The notes under the pieces: generated by a model | The model's database searches: none | Seen by the model: the letters and a program-made list of their open reading frames with translations, nothing else | What the model was told of the DNA's origin: nothing | Source of the DNA: Fragum whitleyi | Lineage: Eukaryota; Mollusca; Bivalvia; Cardiida; Cardiidae | Reading direction: 5' to 3' | NCBI GenBank assembly: GCA_948146395.1 | Contig: OX411546.1 | Location: forward strand, 20,043,158-20,107,157 | Length of the DNA: 64,000 nt | Program-made: the position numbers and the translations under genes | Shown: one piece after another, positions 21,001 to 31,669 of the stretch | Position numbering within the stretch: the stretch's first letter is position 1 | Layout of the letters: each line of letters opens with the position of its first letter

Positions 21001-24000
21001 TTAAAATTCATGAATGCCGAAACGTTGCGGACCTATTACGGGTCCACTACCTTAATTACCTTTTGCTGTATGAAAAATTACTCTTTTACAGAACCAACTT
21101 AACTCAGTATTTATATTTTTTGATTCATACATATATAGTGCATGTACAACTTTTCTCAAACATATGATGTTTTCCAAAACAAAGGAACACAAAATAAATT
21201 CATCAATCAAATTGACAAAGTTAGTAAACTTACGAACTTTGCAATATGCAATGTTGTATTTCTGAATGCTGAATTTCACTTGGTCCTGTTAATGAGTATG
21301 TTTTCTTACAGCAAAATGTGAATATCAAACCCACATAGTGAGAGAAAAGTGTTGCATTTCATATTATAGATTAAAACATCGTAAAATTGGCATTTATCTC
21401 GATCAAAACCATACCAAATCACTCGCTCAGCGCTCCATTCATTCATTCTAAACACTCATTCAAACCATTCAAAAACAACCTTAATTCACTAAAAATTGAT
21501 ATAACAACTACTTCTTAAAAATAATGTTTGGCAAAACATTGCGATTTCACCGACATAATTGAAATTTTAAGCGTCTGGTAGCTTTTTTAAAGAAAAAGAA
21601 AGCTATTTATAGATGCATATTTTATAAAAGGGATGTAATACATATCGCTAATTTTGATCATCCCGTACAGAATTAGTGAAATTGGATAACCTCCCTTTAA
21701 TTTTACGAAAAACTCAGTCATACCACTCAAGCCGTAAGATCACTACTTTGAACAATAATATCGTGTTTGCTTAATTTGTCAATTTTCACCATTGCAGTTC
21801 TTAATTTTGACAGCTTTGAACATCTCATCCATTTTTTACTAGGAACGGAAATCCTTGCCTGAATTAATTTCCTTACTGGAAATACCAGTTTTAATACAAA
21901 AAACAATAAAATACACACAAAACAACATCTAGAACATCTTAGTAACCCTTTGCCCGAGATGAGTGGTAAAATATTAACCGAGTTTTCCTATTGAAATCAT
22001 GAGGAAACCACTGTAAACACTGTTCATGGCTTCCAAAACATTAAACATGCGGAACTAATACGGGTCCACTACTTTAACATCACGATCGTGTCTCTCAACT
22101 ACCTGTAACAGTTTCTATACAGATTTTGCCATGCTGAATATTCTCCTAGATCTCCTGTGTCAGATATAAACGTGATCATCTGTTTCTCACTAAAATGGTA
22201 CTGTGTAAGTCTCTCCCAGATCATGGGATCTTGTATGAGGTCATTGAAATACCAACACGTCTGCCCTGAAAGTGAAATAGGCAAAATAATTATAGCACTA
22301 AAGTATTTGTAGAAACGTCTAATATGAGCATTATAAGTTAGTTTGCACGCAACAATGAAATTTTGAGAGAGAGAGAAAATATGTATACGCTACTGTTATA
22401 AACAGCGATTTAATGTTGGGCTATTACAATCAATAATATCGTAAAATCGACAAGGCGAATGAGTTTGGAAGAATTGAAAATTTACTAAGAAAAACGAGCA
22501 AGATTTGAATGAAAAATAAAGGGAAATAATAAACCCCGTTAAAAAAAAATCTGCGCACTTTTCTGTTTTTGTGGCTTCGCAGGCCAATCAGGCGTTTGAA
22601 AAACTATACCAGCCACTATACTATACGTGGAATGATTCAATCGATTTGAATGGAATGATGATAGTTTTTAACTATCTGGAAGGATTTCAAACTAGCTGGG
22701 ATCCTGTTTTAGTGAATTGAGTGAGTGTTCGAAATGAATTGAGCGCTGAGAGAGTGCGTTGGAAATGTTTTGGTCGAGTTGAATGTCAGTTTTTCGATCT
22801 TCTGACTGCAGCACTGGTACATTATGTTTTCCCTACAGGTTAAATGTTTCTATGAAAGAAAATTGATTTCCCACCAAGTCCTTGCCAGGCTTTCAATGAA
22901 AACTAACACGATATCAAAAGGCAAATAAATAAATCTTCATTTAGTTAATTCTACGCCAATAAAAAATATTTCGCAAACAAAAAATGAGTCTAAAAATGAG
23001 TCTAATTTTACCTAAATGTAAAAGATCTCTATGGTCAGAAAAGCGCATCATGATGTCGATTAAACATTCTTTGGGAAGATCTGTCAATGTTAACATTCCA
23101 TCATCCTCTCTCTGGAACAAAGAATGTTTCTACACTTATGCAATAAACGAGTAAACTTTTATTTACTGTTTTGAATCAAAATGATACATATATAGAGGTC
23201 TAATTTAAATTTGAAAAAAATATAACAGAAATTGATTGCAAATCTCTTGTACAAATGTGATTCAAAAAAGTAAATGGTCGGGAAGTGATCTAAAGGAAAG
23301 AGGTATGTAGTAATTTGAGTACCATTTTTTGCCATCTTTAATTTTCATCACACCAACAAAAAGTACATGAGTTTTCGACGACAAAGCTTCCTTCATCAGG
23401 TGTTTCCTTCTATTCGAAATCGCAGGATTCACGTGGTGATGGTGGCTGTGACACCAACAGCTCGTGTGTAAATTAACTATTTCAACATACCTGTTTGTAA
23501 GAGAACTGTTCCATTTTTGTACACATATTTGAGACAGTTTGTAGGTGTCTGTTCCATACCCTCTTACTACCTATCATTTCTTGTCTTCTATCTCGGAGTG
23601 TAACGAGGGACTGAACTAGAAGATTCTTCATCTCCGAGATCATATATTCAGACTGTAAAGCTAGAAATGAAAATAAATTGATACCATTTAATTTCGAAAG
23701 CGCTAGCCAGAACATGTAACGTCCTGTATATATGAGGGTAAATCGTTTTTCTAATGAAAAATGAGGCTCAAATAGCAATCATGCAATAGTTTAACTCTTA
23801 GTTATTTGGTTTAATAATTATGCATGGGTTATTGATTTCATGCACACATAAGCGGTATAACTTGAAACAATAATTCAAGTTTTTGTTTCTTTCAATTGCA
23901 TGATAATTTTATGTGCATCTCTGAAAACTCTTTTAACTTCTATTTAAATTGAATCAAAAACAATTCTTTTATGATCTGGAAAATGATGAATTTACCTTTA

Positions 24001-26273
24001 CTACAAATAAAAAAGACGTGAATAGTGTTGCCTTTTTTCTATATGACCGAGATGTTTTATTGACGTCCGTATTAGTACTATTACAGGTTAGAATATTGTT
24101 CATCTATAATCCGTGAATTATGACATATATAAATCGCGTACGCCAAATCAAACGCCTCTATGGGTACTGTATATTTAGGTCTTTAGGTTTTATACCCTTA
24201 TGAAAATTGCCTGAAAAGACTTTTTCAAATACAAGTTAAACCTCACTCACCTTCAATAAACATGGTTTCTAAAACCTTAAACAGCTGCTGATGGGAAGTG
24301 CCACTGACTTTAAGAATGTGATTTTCCATTATTTTCATCATTAACTGAAATCAAAGAACGACAAATTCAAGTGTTTGGATCACACTTAGGCTTATTTCAG
24401 TTCCTTTTTTCTATATAACGGAGATGTAACAAGGTTTTTTCTTACTCAACTACATCGGTATACACTATCTAGAGACAGACTTGACATTGTGTAAATTGCG
24501 CCGAACTTTAAAAACATCCCTCAAATTTTATAACTCTGATTCTAATTTGTCCCTAAACATTCTTTAGAATTATCGTTACAAGTTATACTCTGAATAGAGC
24601 GGGGTTCTGTCAAAACAAATTGATAACAGAACTATATCAATTTGATTTTATACGTACATGGTATAGATATGCTTTCCTCCTGATGTCCACAGCCGCCCCT
24701 TGAAGATCAAAGTACTCGATGAACTCAGAAAGACAGACGGACAGACGTCTCTGACCCTTCATACCAGTCACCCGGATGTTGCGACCTTGACTTGCCTCCC
24801 TGTTGTTCTGACATAACCCTGGTCTGTAAACACAGCATTTCAGATAGTAGCTCCGCAACGTTTCGGAAGTAATTAACTTAAACATTTTTAACCGAGGTTT
24901 CCTAATGAATTTCATTAGGAAACCTCCGTTAACAATGTTAAAGTTCCTTGCTTTCCAAACATTGCAGAGACTATTTCTACGGGTCTCCTACCTTAAAAAA
25001 TTATAGTTTTCTATGCAGACAAAGCTTTTCACTAAAACTGTTACAACAGATAGGAACATCGTGAAATTGAGAAGGTGAATGGTTTTGGAATGGTTTGACA
25101 TGAAATTGAATGAGTAGGGGGAGACTTTTGAATCAAATTTAAGGGGATGTTATCCAATATCACGAATTCTTTCAAATGGACGAATCTAATGAAATCTATT
25201 TCGTCCCTTTATTAAATTCTATGCCTTTCTGTGTTTGTGTGTCTCGAAGGCCCAATTAGACGTGTTATAATACACCAGTCAAAGAAAGATGTGGAAATAT
25301 TTTATCGATTTCAATGAAATTTCGATCGTTTTGAAAAATTTCGAAGAGTTTTTGAACGATTTTGGAGCGTTCTTGAGTGGTTTGAATAAGTGTTTGGAAT
25401 GAATTAATGGAGCTCAGGTGAGCGAATATCTGGAATGGTTTTGATCGGAACGATTATTTATTTCACGATATTTTTTACCATACTCAGAACTTTGAATGAA
25501 CACCACTTTTTCATTACAGCTGTATAAAATGATTACAGACAGTAAAAAATTTAATGCAAATCAAAGCTGGCCGTTTCTAAATGTAAATGAAACTGTAAAA
25601 AAAGGGGAATAACAAAAAACAACTACGTTTTCATCTATAGGTTTCTTATGGCATAATACACTTGTTGCCCGCCAAGCACATTATCACCTTTGTCGTAACA
25701 ATAGTTGCGAGGTCATTTAAATGAAAATTGCAAAACAATTTTACAAACCTTTCCGGAAAATATTTGGTAAACACGGATTTTTGCTAAAAACAAAAAGGTA
25801 TGATGTCGAAAATGAATACAAAGAATATTAGAATAATCATTCACGTTGCAGAAAAAAATTAAGTACGCTATCAATTTTTACCCAGACCAGCCTGCGCAAT
25901 ATGTTACTTCTGGACACAAAATCTCGCTTTACCTCACATTTAACCGCCTATCGTTCTGTACACTGGCCGATGACTCGCCAAGCTGCTGTAGGACCCAGCC
26001 TCTCGAAGTCTTGACCCATTGTGTACAGTTTCCGAACCTTGGCTGATCAACAACATCGTACAGTGACATGATTAACAATAGGTACTAGAGCAGACGGACA
26101 ACAGAAACTATTGATATAATCAAATCATAACCTTACCTCACATTTAACCATCTATCGTCCTGTAGATTGGCCGATGACTCGCCAAGCTGCTGTAGGACCC
26201 AGCCTCTCGAGGTCCTGACCCATTGCGTACAGTTACCATAGCTCAGCTGATCAACTGCTCCGTACAGTGACAT
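17980..26273 (-). CDS. F-box protein, FBXO25/FBXO32 (atrogin-1) family, tandem copy B
   Basis: Coding exons in transcript order: 26273-26137 (alternative 26069-25933), 24823-24658, 24344-24251, 23660-23491, 23111-23012, 22265-22103, 20770-20692, 18078-17980; 1008 bp, 335 aa. All junctions are GT-AG and in frame. The product starts MSLYGAVDQLSYGN and has the family's W-V-R/K-T-x-x-GW N-terminal block, a helical middle region, an F-box starting near residue 199 (LTDLPKECLIDIMMRF, then W near the end of the box), QYHFSEKQ, and a C-terminal ICSACKTLHW...LGHNC segment. FBXO25/FBXO32 are substrate receptors of SCF (SKP1-CUL1-RBX1) ubiquitin ligases; FBXO32 drives muscle protein breakdown in vertebrates. 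SCF membership is inferred from the F-box. The basic nuclear-localisation stretch of the vertebrate proteins is missing. Paralogue A lies 6.3 kb upstream in the same orientation. Confidence 0.88.
18130..18345. repeat. Repeat shared with 7370-7600
   Basis: Shared core CCAGCCTGTGCATCTGCACA, then ATAAGGTCTCAAAGTGCCT against ATAAGGTCTTAAAGTATCT. Confidence 0.5.
18466..18725 (+). repeat. CGCCCGTCAAAAGACG repeat
   Basis: TATACGCCCGTCAAAAGACG followed by TATTATGTGATCATCC. A second copy is at 48683-48780. Common dispersed-repeat style; not a gene. Confidence 0.5.
18792..19058 (+). repeat. tRNA-derived SINE, complete
   Basis: Head with AGCACAGCTGGTAGTCCATT (A box) and GGGTTCGATCCCAGGCG (B box), then body and CTTCAAACCCCACTC tail. 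Lies in intron 7 of F-box copy B, directly before the inverted-repeat element. Confidence 0.7.
19071..20650. mobile_element. 1.58-kb inverted-repeat element with arrays of ACGTG/AGCGTG motifs
   Basis: Ends GCCCTATCACACCTCAACGT and ACGTTAAGGTGTGACAGCCC are inverted repeats of about 37 bp. Inside each end, 19090-19360 and 20310-20620 consist almost wholly of degenerate units such as AGCGTGTTCGTAACGCG. The core (19381-20300) contains a G20 run and no ORF of note. Dense subterminal repeats are typical of transposase-binding regions of hAT- and P-like elements; the class is not settled. It sits about 40 bp from exon 7 of F-box copy B. Confidence 0.7.
19741..19760. repeat. Poly-G run
   Basis: About 20 uninterrupted G, then GTGGAGGGGAGG; G-quadruplex-prone. 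Confidence 0.8.
20692..20770 (-). CDS. F-box copy B, coding exon 7
   Basis: 79 bp, acceptor AATTGCAG, donor GTAAGT. It encodes KYGFKGTHMFTDKPVICSAC and KTLHWM, including the CxxC pair. The 1.58 kb inverted-repeat element ends about 40 bp beyond the donor. Confidence 0.87.
20892..21055. repeat. 164-bp foldback (GGTAGTGGACCCG family)
   Basis: AAGGTAGTGGACCCGTAATT and the complement ending GGGTCCACTACCTTAA; nearly the whole element is one hairpin. Other copies at 21960, 24836, 27805 and 44538. Lies in intron 6 of F-box copy B. Confidence 0.8.
21377..21735 (+). repeat. TACAGTT MITE, right end missing
   Basis: AACATCGTAAAATTGGCATT start, the CGCTCCATTCATTCATTC block and the ATATCGCTAATTTTGATCAT foldback; no right terminus. 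Confidence 0.65.
21960..22077. repeat. GGTAGTGGACCCG foldback, left arm eroded
   Basis: Keeps TTAACCGAGTTTTCCTATTG and the right end CGGGTCCACTACTTTAA. Ends about 25 bp from exon 6 of F-box copy B. Confidence 0.65.
22103..22265 (-). CDS. F-box copy B, coding exon 6 (second half of F-box)
   Basis: 163 bp, acceptor TTTCAG, donor GTAGTT. It encodes the Trp-containing end of the F-box (DPMIWERLTQYHFSEKQ), closely resembling the vertebrate LWKKLCQYHFSERQ. A foldback repeat ends about 25 bp beyond the donor. Confidence 0.9.
22426..22810 (-). repeat. TACAGTT MITE, degraded
   Basis: AATATCGTAAAATCGACAAG start; TGAGTGAGTGTTCGAAATGA block; ends near CTGACTGCAG. In intron 5 of F-box copy B. Confidence 0.6.
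23012..23111 (-). CDS. F-box copy B, coding exon 5 (first half of F-box)
   Basis: 100 bp, acceptor GTTCCAG, donor GTAAAA. It encodes REDDGMLTLTDLPKECLIDI and MMRFSDHRDLLHL, the first half of the F-box with the expected LP...CL..I pattern. Confidence 0.9.
23491..23660 (-). CDS. F-box copy B, coding exon 4
   Basis: 170 bp, acceptor TTTCTAG, donor GTATGT. It encodes LQSEYMISEMKNLL and later WNRHLQTVSNMCTKMEQF, matching the vertebrate region just before the F-box. Confidence 0.88.
24251..24344 (-). CDS. F-box copy B, coding exon 3
   Basis: 94 bp, acceptor GATTTCAG, donor GTGAGT. It encodes LMMKIMENHILKVSG and QLFKVLETMFIE, helical and colinear with copy A. Confidence 0.88.
24658..24823 (-). CDS. 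F-box copy B, coding exon 2
   Basis: Acceptor TGTTTACAG, donor GTACGT, 166 bp, phase 2 to 0. It encodes GRNIRVTGMKGQRRLSVCLS and FIEYFDLQGAAVDIRRKAY, which align with copy A and with the vertebrate HGYCTLGEAFNRLDF region. It is 3 bp shorter than copy A's exon 2. A foldback repeat starts about 15 bp upstream of the acceptor. Confidence 0.88.
24836..24996. repeat. GGTAGTGGACCCG foldback, one end eroded
   Basis: Core AACCGAGGTTTCCTAATGAA and its complement, right end CGGGTCTCCTACCTTAA. Starts about 15 bp upstream of exon 2 of F-box copy B. Confidence 0.7.
25046..25480 (-). repeat. TACAGTT MITE, right end decayed
   Basis: GGAACATCGTGAAATTGAGA to TTATTTCACGATATT, with the TGGTTTGAATAAGTGTTTGG block. 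In intron 1 of F-box copy B. Confidence 0.65.
25933..26069 (-). CDS. F-box copy B, alternative first coding exon, version 2
   Basis: A second intact 137-bp copy of the exon, 204 bp further along the transcript, with ATG at 26069-26067, the same end phase and donor GTAAAG. It encodes GNCTQWVKTSRGWVLQQL with changes at both ends (MSLYDVVDQPRF; SASVQNDRR). It has its own CTCTAG acceptor 15 bp before the ATG. Including both exons would break the frame, and only about 52 bp separates the first donor from this acceptor. The two are therefore probably alternatives. Confidence 0.78.
26137..26273 (-). CDS. F-box copy B, first coding exon, version 1
   Basis: ATG at 26273-26271, 45 codons plus two bases, donor GTAAGG. 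It encodes the GNCTQWVRTSRGWVLQQL block that matches the vertebrate N-terminus. A TTTCAG acceptor lies 15 bp before the ATG, so an upstream non-coding exon probably splices to 26288. Confidence 0.85.
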
Positions 26274-26309
26274 GGTTTACAATGGGCACTGAAACAGACG
26301 TGCGATAGG

Positions 26310-26543
26310 AATATAAACCTTTTCCCAAACAGCAAAATTTTAGGGTGATCCTCTTCAAAATCTGCCACAAATGACAAAATAGAGGTTGTTAAAGAAAGAA
26401 TTTGTGTAAAAAAATGGCATAGAAAATATTGAGACAAAAGGAGAAACTGCTGGTCATCAACAGTTTCTTCTTTGGTCGCAATGTTTTCTCAAGCCCATTC
26501 CAACAGGGACGTAAAAACCAGGTATTGTTTGCGAAAGGGTTAA
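26310..26543. repeat. CCCTTTCCTG-family MITE upstream of F-box copy B
   Basis: Central hairpin GAGAAACTGCTGGTCATCAA and the right end GCGAAAGGGTTAA match 7684-7890. It lies in the 5' intron, close to the first coding exon. Confidence 0.55.
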
Positions 26544-27062
26544 TCTATGCTAGAAAATTGGGACATCTAGGTTTTAATAAAGGAAAGAACCCTGTAAGAT
26601 AAATTGTGTCATAAGAGATAGAGACAGAATTTGTTGATTTCATTGATGTATGAAACTAAAAACCTAACCACACTGTATAAATACGCGAATAGGTTATTAA
26701 AGTAGGTACCATTTTTAAACGTTTGCAAACGTGTTTAACAGTTACTTTTCCTGATTAGGAAAAAGGCATGCCACGTTGTTTACCTAAAAATGAATAATAC
26801 AATATTGTAGACGTTTTGTTTTAGTTAAAAAAGGAACTGTTAGGAAATAATTAAGATCTTTTTGCATTTGCATTTTGCATAATTATGGTTTAATCTGACA
26901 ATATCCAATCGCACATAAATACGGAGTCGACAGTTTATATTTTGAGGTCATGTTATGTCCCTAATTCAGATTAACTTTGGTTAATAACTTGTCAGCAATT
27001 TGAATAGTCTATGTGAATATAAATGCATGAAAAAGTATTACAAAAAATACCCGAATGCTTAC
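26544..27062. other. 5' intron of F-box copy B, no other feature
   Basis: AT-rich; no coding exon recognised between the candidate first-exon donor and the first coding exon. Confidence 0.35.
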
Positions 27063-27150
27063 GATTTTCATTCTTATGTCCTGTTTTTTCCTCTTCCACA
27101 AGACGTCTGCATTCTTTTAATTTGGACTGCTAACAATCATATCTAAAAAT
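27063..27150 (-). other. Candidate 5' non-coding exon, F-box copy B
   Basis: The sequence AAAATC|GTAAGCATT on the minus strand gives a donor at 27062/27063. It matches TAAATC|GTGAGTATT at the corresponding place in copy A. The exon would lie between the TCACGTGA site and this donor (about 90 bp) and splice to 26288 or 26084. Its 5' end is unknown. Confidence 0.45.
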
Positions 27151-27155
27151 ATCTA

Positions 27156-27206
27156 TCACGTGACACGCATTGAAAACCGATAGACTATATTCATCGCCTT
27201 ATATGG
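27156..27206 (-). promoter_or_regulatory. E-box plus CArG promoter module, F-box copy B
   Basis: TCACGTGA at 27156-27163 (E-box; bHLH-Zip site of the USF/MITF/TFEB type) and CCTTATATGG at 27197-27206 (CArG box, SRF site), 33 bp apart. They lie 0.88 kb upstream of the first ATG and about 95 bp before a candidate first-exon donor. The same pair occurs at the same place in copy A. The factor names are family knowledge; binding is inferred. Confidence 0.5.
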
Positions 27207-27804
27207 GCATATCAAACGAACGGGTATGGATACATGTATAGCGTATACGTTGTATAAGTTTGTTTTTGATTAAGTGATCGAAGACTTTTATCAGAGTTTT
27301 AAAGTTATCTTTTCGAAAGTTTTTTTAACATAATTGATTTTTTTTTTTAAAAAAAAGCTATGAGATTTTAAAAATGAAGGAGCGCGTCAGTTCTCCAAAT
27401 AATTTGTCGTCTGCATGAAAAGCATTCATAGTTTTTTCTAGCTAAGTATTTATATGAAAAATCACTCCGAGGAAACTTCATCACCAAGCAAATGTCTTAT
27501 CAAAAGCAAATTTTGTTTGAGATACAACTTTTTAAAACAATTACTTAATTTACTTCATTATCTTATAATGGAATTAAAATGAATGATTTTGTGCCGTATT
27601 TCTTTTTCTTTTTTGGGTGTTAGACAAGAGTCGGAATAAATTTTTCCAGAGTATACTTATATTTTTTATATGGGACCCTGCGCGACGTTTTTAATTATTT
27701 AAGCACGTGCGCGCGATGAAGATTCCGACAAGCATGTTCATCCACGCGATTTCATCCGATCCATCATCTCCCGCTCTATAGATATCTACAGGCGTAAAGT
27801 TTCC
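27207..27804. other. Upstream flank of F-box copy B, nothing recognised
   Basis: AT-rich with A/T runs at 27330-27360. No coding exon or repeat of a known family was recognised. Confidence 0.35.
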
Positions 27805-27966
27805 TTAAGGTAGTGGATCTGTAATATTTCCGCAACGTTTAAGAAGTCATAAACTTTTACAGTGTCATCCGAGGTTTCATAATGATTTCATTAGGAAACC
27901 TCAGTTAGCATTGTAAAAGATCATGAGTGCCAAAATATTGCGCAACAATTCGGGTCCACTACCTTT
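27805..27966. repeat. GGTAGTGGACCCG foldback
   Basis: TTAAGGTAGTGGATCTGTAA to GGGTCCACTACCTTTA; 162 bp, arms about 75 bp. Confidence 0.78.
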
Positions 27967-28108
27967 ATACAAGAAATCTAGTCTCAAATTGACTACCTAT
28001 GCAACTATGATCCAAATTGTGATGGTAAATCGCAGGAGAAACGTAGTAAATACTTCGCAAAAGCGCAGTTTTGTCAACATATATTCTTCGTGATCTTGCG
28101 GCTCTACG

Positions 28109-28143
<35 letters not shown>

Positions 28144-28147
28144 CCCC
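28109..28147. repeat. Poly-C run
   Basis: More than 30 C with a single T near the end; it generates Gly-rich or Pro-rich false ORFs on both strands. Confidence 0.85.
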
Positions 28148-28504
28148 ACAGCATTTATTTTTAACATGCACAAAACAAGCATGTCTAGGTCGTGGTGAAC
28201 GTGAAACAGGGCTTGGGCGTAGAAAGATCGCGGCGTAAAATTCGAGAGAGGCACGCGCATCGTGACATTGTTCCGGCGAAATCTTTCAAATCGCAGTTAC
28301 AGCATAGTGGAATCGGAATACAGTTTGTCAGAATGTAGTAAGTGCAGATTTAAACAATATTTAATATTACCACATTTTTGTCTCGAACCGACCAATGAAA
28401 GAAAGAGAACTCATCTTTCAATCCTATTCTTCTAATCGGAGTTGTACTTTCATCGCCTCAACTACATGTCGATGGCTCAGTGCGAAATAGTTGTAACTGC
28501 CTAT

Positions 28505-28905
28505 AAACGTATTTGTTGCCTTCTAGTGTGTTAGCAGGAAAATTGTCATGAAGACCCATTATCCCATAACCTAGCATTAATACTTCCAATTTTCAATAGG
28601 TTTCATTGTTGCTTCACCATTATTTAGATAAAGTTTCATAAAAATTGGGCCATATTCATGGCCTATAGAGTGAAAAAAATGTCATTAAGGCCGCTCTTGA
28701 AATAGCATGGATCCTTGCCATTTTCAATGGAGTTAATTCTTGTGACTTGACCAACATTCTGACTTTGTTTCGTGAAGATCGGATCACATTTGTAGCTTTG
28801 AGTGTAAACACTAAATTTGTTGACGCGGGACGACGGACGACATACAACGGACATTCAATCATCACAAAAGCTCATGTTGAGCACCTTGTGCTCAGGTGAG
28901 CTTAA
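28505..28905. repeat. Bivalve-type GAGCACCTTGTGCTCAGGTGAGC repeat
   Basis: Ends with TGAGCACCTTGTGCTCAGGT, a terminus I associate with a repeat common in bivalve genomes. Includes GACGACGGACGACATAC. The preceding 28476-28500 is half of a GCCTATA palindrome. Confidence 0.5.
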
Positions 28906-28914
28906 AAGATGCAG

Positions 28915-29425
28915 TTAGAGACATTGTGAAATCGACGAGTTGAATGATTTTGGAATGAGTTTGAAATGAAAGTAAATTGTCGAGATGAGCGTGTTTTGAA
29001 TGAAATCTAAGGGAGGTAATACATAACACCAATTTCGTCTACACTGGACGAACGAATCGATATTTCGATGGGTTAGCGCAACACTATTGTAAGTGCCTAT
29101 AAATATATAGGCACTTACAATGCTGTTGCGCCGACCCATCGTTTTATTATCTCCCTTTAAAAAATGATCTAAGGTATTTTTTCTATAAAAAAGATTTGTA
29201 TGTTTTCCTGAACGCTTCAAAATTTTTCACCATAACAAAACCAATGTTTGGTTTGTTCGATTTGAATGAAGTTATGGAGCATTGTTGGCGATTCTTGAGG
29301 ACCTTTTCTTATCATTTCGAAGTGTTTCTGGATGGTTTGAGTGAGTGTTTTGAACGAACGAATGGGGTGTCGAGTGAGCGATTAAGAATAGCCTATCATG
29401 GGCTGAGTGTCAATTTTCAAATGTA
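28915..29425 (-). repeat. TACAGTT MITE carrying a nested palindrome
   Basis: GCAGTTAGAGACATTGTGAA start and GAGTGAGTGTTTTGAACGAA block. A 76-bp palindrome is inserted at 29066-29141 in its foldback region. The ORF at 29196-29480 is part of the MITE. Confidence 0.65.
29066..29141. repeat. Short palindromic MITE nested in a TACAGTT MITE
   Basis: CGATGGGTTAGCGCAACACT to GCGCCGACCCATCG. Nearly identical to 39418-39492. Confidence 0.75.
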
Positions 29426-29581
29426 CTTCTGTAATTGTTTAGAAATCACACTCATATCAAACACGACCAGAAGTCATTGAAATTCATAATTGTTCATCTC
29501 ATCTCTTTCTCTTTTCTTAAAAAAAATCTATCCATTTGATACTAGATTGAGTAAATCGACAGGATGATATAACCTTGGGTA

Positions 29582-29865
29582 AATTTGTTTGTTTGTTTGT
29601 TTGTTTGAATGGGGTTTTATGCCGCTTTCAACATTCTTTCAGCTATATCGCGGCGGCTGAAAATTCCTGGTATTTCTCACACCTGTACTACCATTACATC
29701 CTTTCCTAGCCCCCAGCTGCTATCTTACATAGGTCTACGATTATCGACCGATTGGTGAGAGACAAAAAGTCGGAAAGAATGTGTGCCGCTGTCCGGAATC
29801 GAACCCAGGACCTCCAGAATGACAGTCCGACGCGCTACCAACTCCGTTATGATGGCGCCAAAATG
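29582..29865 (-). repeat. tRNA-derived SINE with TTTG tail
   Basis: On the minus strand: A-box-like TGGTAGCGCGTCGGACTG, B box GGGTTCGATTCC, body, then GCGGCATAAAACCCCATTC and a (CAAA)n tail. Confidence 0.8.
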
Positions 29866-31422
29866 AGGGTAGCAGTTATTGATCTAAACGGCAAAACAAA
29901 TTAGAACAGCTGTATTTCTTTCCTTCGCATGCATCTAAAATCCCTTTACCCACAAAGCCAGTCGAGACAACTTACATTAAGCCAATCTGTCATTAAGCAA
30001 TAATATGAACATTTTCAAACAACTCGTACACCTGAAAAGCAATCCCTGTCTAACGGTCTAGATAAACAGATCGACGGATCCTTCTCTTCCGTCAGCTCTG
30101 GGCTCTACATTACCAATTTCCAGCAATAGGTGGCCTGCAACCAAGGTCGACTATCATTCAAAATCAGATCAATCAATATCATTTTTGGACTCCATGTCTC
30201 AATATGTTTCTAAACATAAGCACAATAAAAGTACGGATGAACCCTTGTGCCCGATCGACTGACTTTTTGCTAAAGTTTGACCCCTTGGATATCCTTCAGT
30301 GTTAGATGGGGGAGAGAGAACTTGCTCCAGTTGGTGTCAATCAGCTCTTACATTTCTTGCAGAGGTTGCAGTAAGCAATTCAAAAATAGGTGCCACAGAA
30401 CCCTGCTAACTAATTGTTTCCTCTGAACATTAAATGCTTTGCAGAAGATGATTTACACACCCGGCCATGAACTTTCCAAAATCAACAGGTTGTTTTTCAA
30501 CTTTACGAAAGGGGGATGGGGGTACTTTCGGCGATTTGTCTACATTTATAGATGCTTTGTTGGCAATTTTGTTTGCAGTTCTCGAAAGTCAAAATATTGA
30601 TTTTAGTTCTTGCAAAAAACAAAATTGTTGCAGTGTTTTTTCAAGGAATGAAAAGTGATTATATCCCCGGCCCTTAACTTCAGTTCTGCAGTAAAGTACT
30701 TACCACAATGGGGCACCAATTTCAATTTAAGGAAAAGAGCTCTTTTTATTCTTTGTAAGTCTAACACAGAAACTTGTTGTTTTTCTGTGAAAGGCGACCA
30801 AATTTCCATATAGTTAGGAGTGTTTTTTTTCGCATACTGAAATTTCGTAGACATTTTTAAAGCGAAGATTACGAATCGAAATCACTCGTGTCTGTGTGAA
30901 AATGCTTACTTTAAGAACCATGCGTGTTCTGTGTACGATCATTTACTATCCTTTATAGCAACTCTAATATTTAAATCATTTAACAATAGTTATCATTATG
31001 TTGGTTTTACGTTAATATATCTAGAATTGTATCAATTCATTACTTTCTGCAAATGGAGAAAATCGACGTCCAACTAATTAAAAAGCGTAGGGGCTCATAC
31101 AGATTGTGAAGGTAGGGTTAATTGTTGCTTTAAATCATATTGAAAACGTCATTCAACAAAACCAAATGCTCGCATATGGTGCATGGGATCTAAATCAATT
31201 TCCATAGGCGACCATTAGAACATATTTGCTCAAAGCTTCTTCCAAGCGTTTGTGAAAATGCACAGATTTAAACGCAGAACATTCATTCGCACATCAAATG
31301 GAATGAACATGTATGACATGATCCAATTACTCTATGACTTTGGTGTCGTTTTTGAGATGACCTTAACACACAGCTGTTTTTTACGGTCATTCGAAGGAAT
31401 ATGCCTAGGTTAAAATGAGAAA
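29866..31422. other. Intergenic, no gene seen
   Basis: Between the two F-box genes. No coding exon with splice sites, no RNA gene and no repeat of a recognised family. Confidence 0.35.
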
Positions 31423-31669
31423 CTGGGCCTCGTTTTACTAAACTTCTTACGATAAAAATAATCGTAAGTCAAACTCACAAGTCGTTCCTGGTGTTTTCAT
31501 TCATTATTAGATTCTGCCTTGCAATATCTCATTTGAATCGTCTTTATAAGACGATTCCAATGAGATGATGCATGACAGAATTCCATATTTATTTAATACT
31601 GTAGAAGCAACTTTAGTTTTTGACTTACGCTAGAAATAATCGTAGGATCTTCAGTAAAACAGGCCCCAG
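31423..31669. repeat. GGGCCC-GTTTTAC MITE with central palindrome
   Basis: CTGGGCCTCGTTTTACTAAA and GTAAAACAGGCCCCAG ends; the centre CATTTGAATCGTCTTTATAA folds back on itself. A second copy is at 58380-58630. Confidence 0.7.

Noticed and set aside
27965..28260. Gly-rich ORFs
   Set aside because: Produced by the poly-C run.
29196..29480. 94-codon ORF
   Set aside because: Lies entirely within a TACAGTT MITE; the peptide is the translated repeat.
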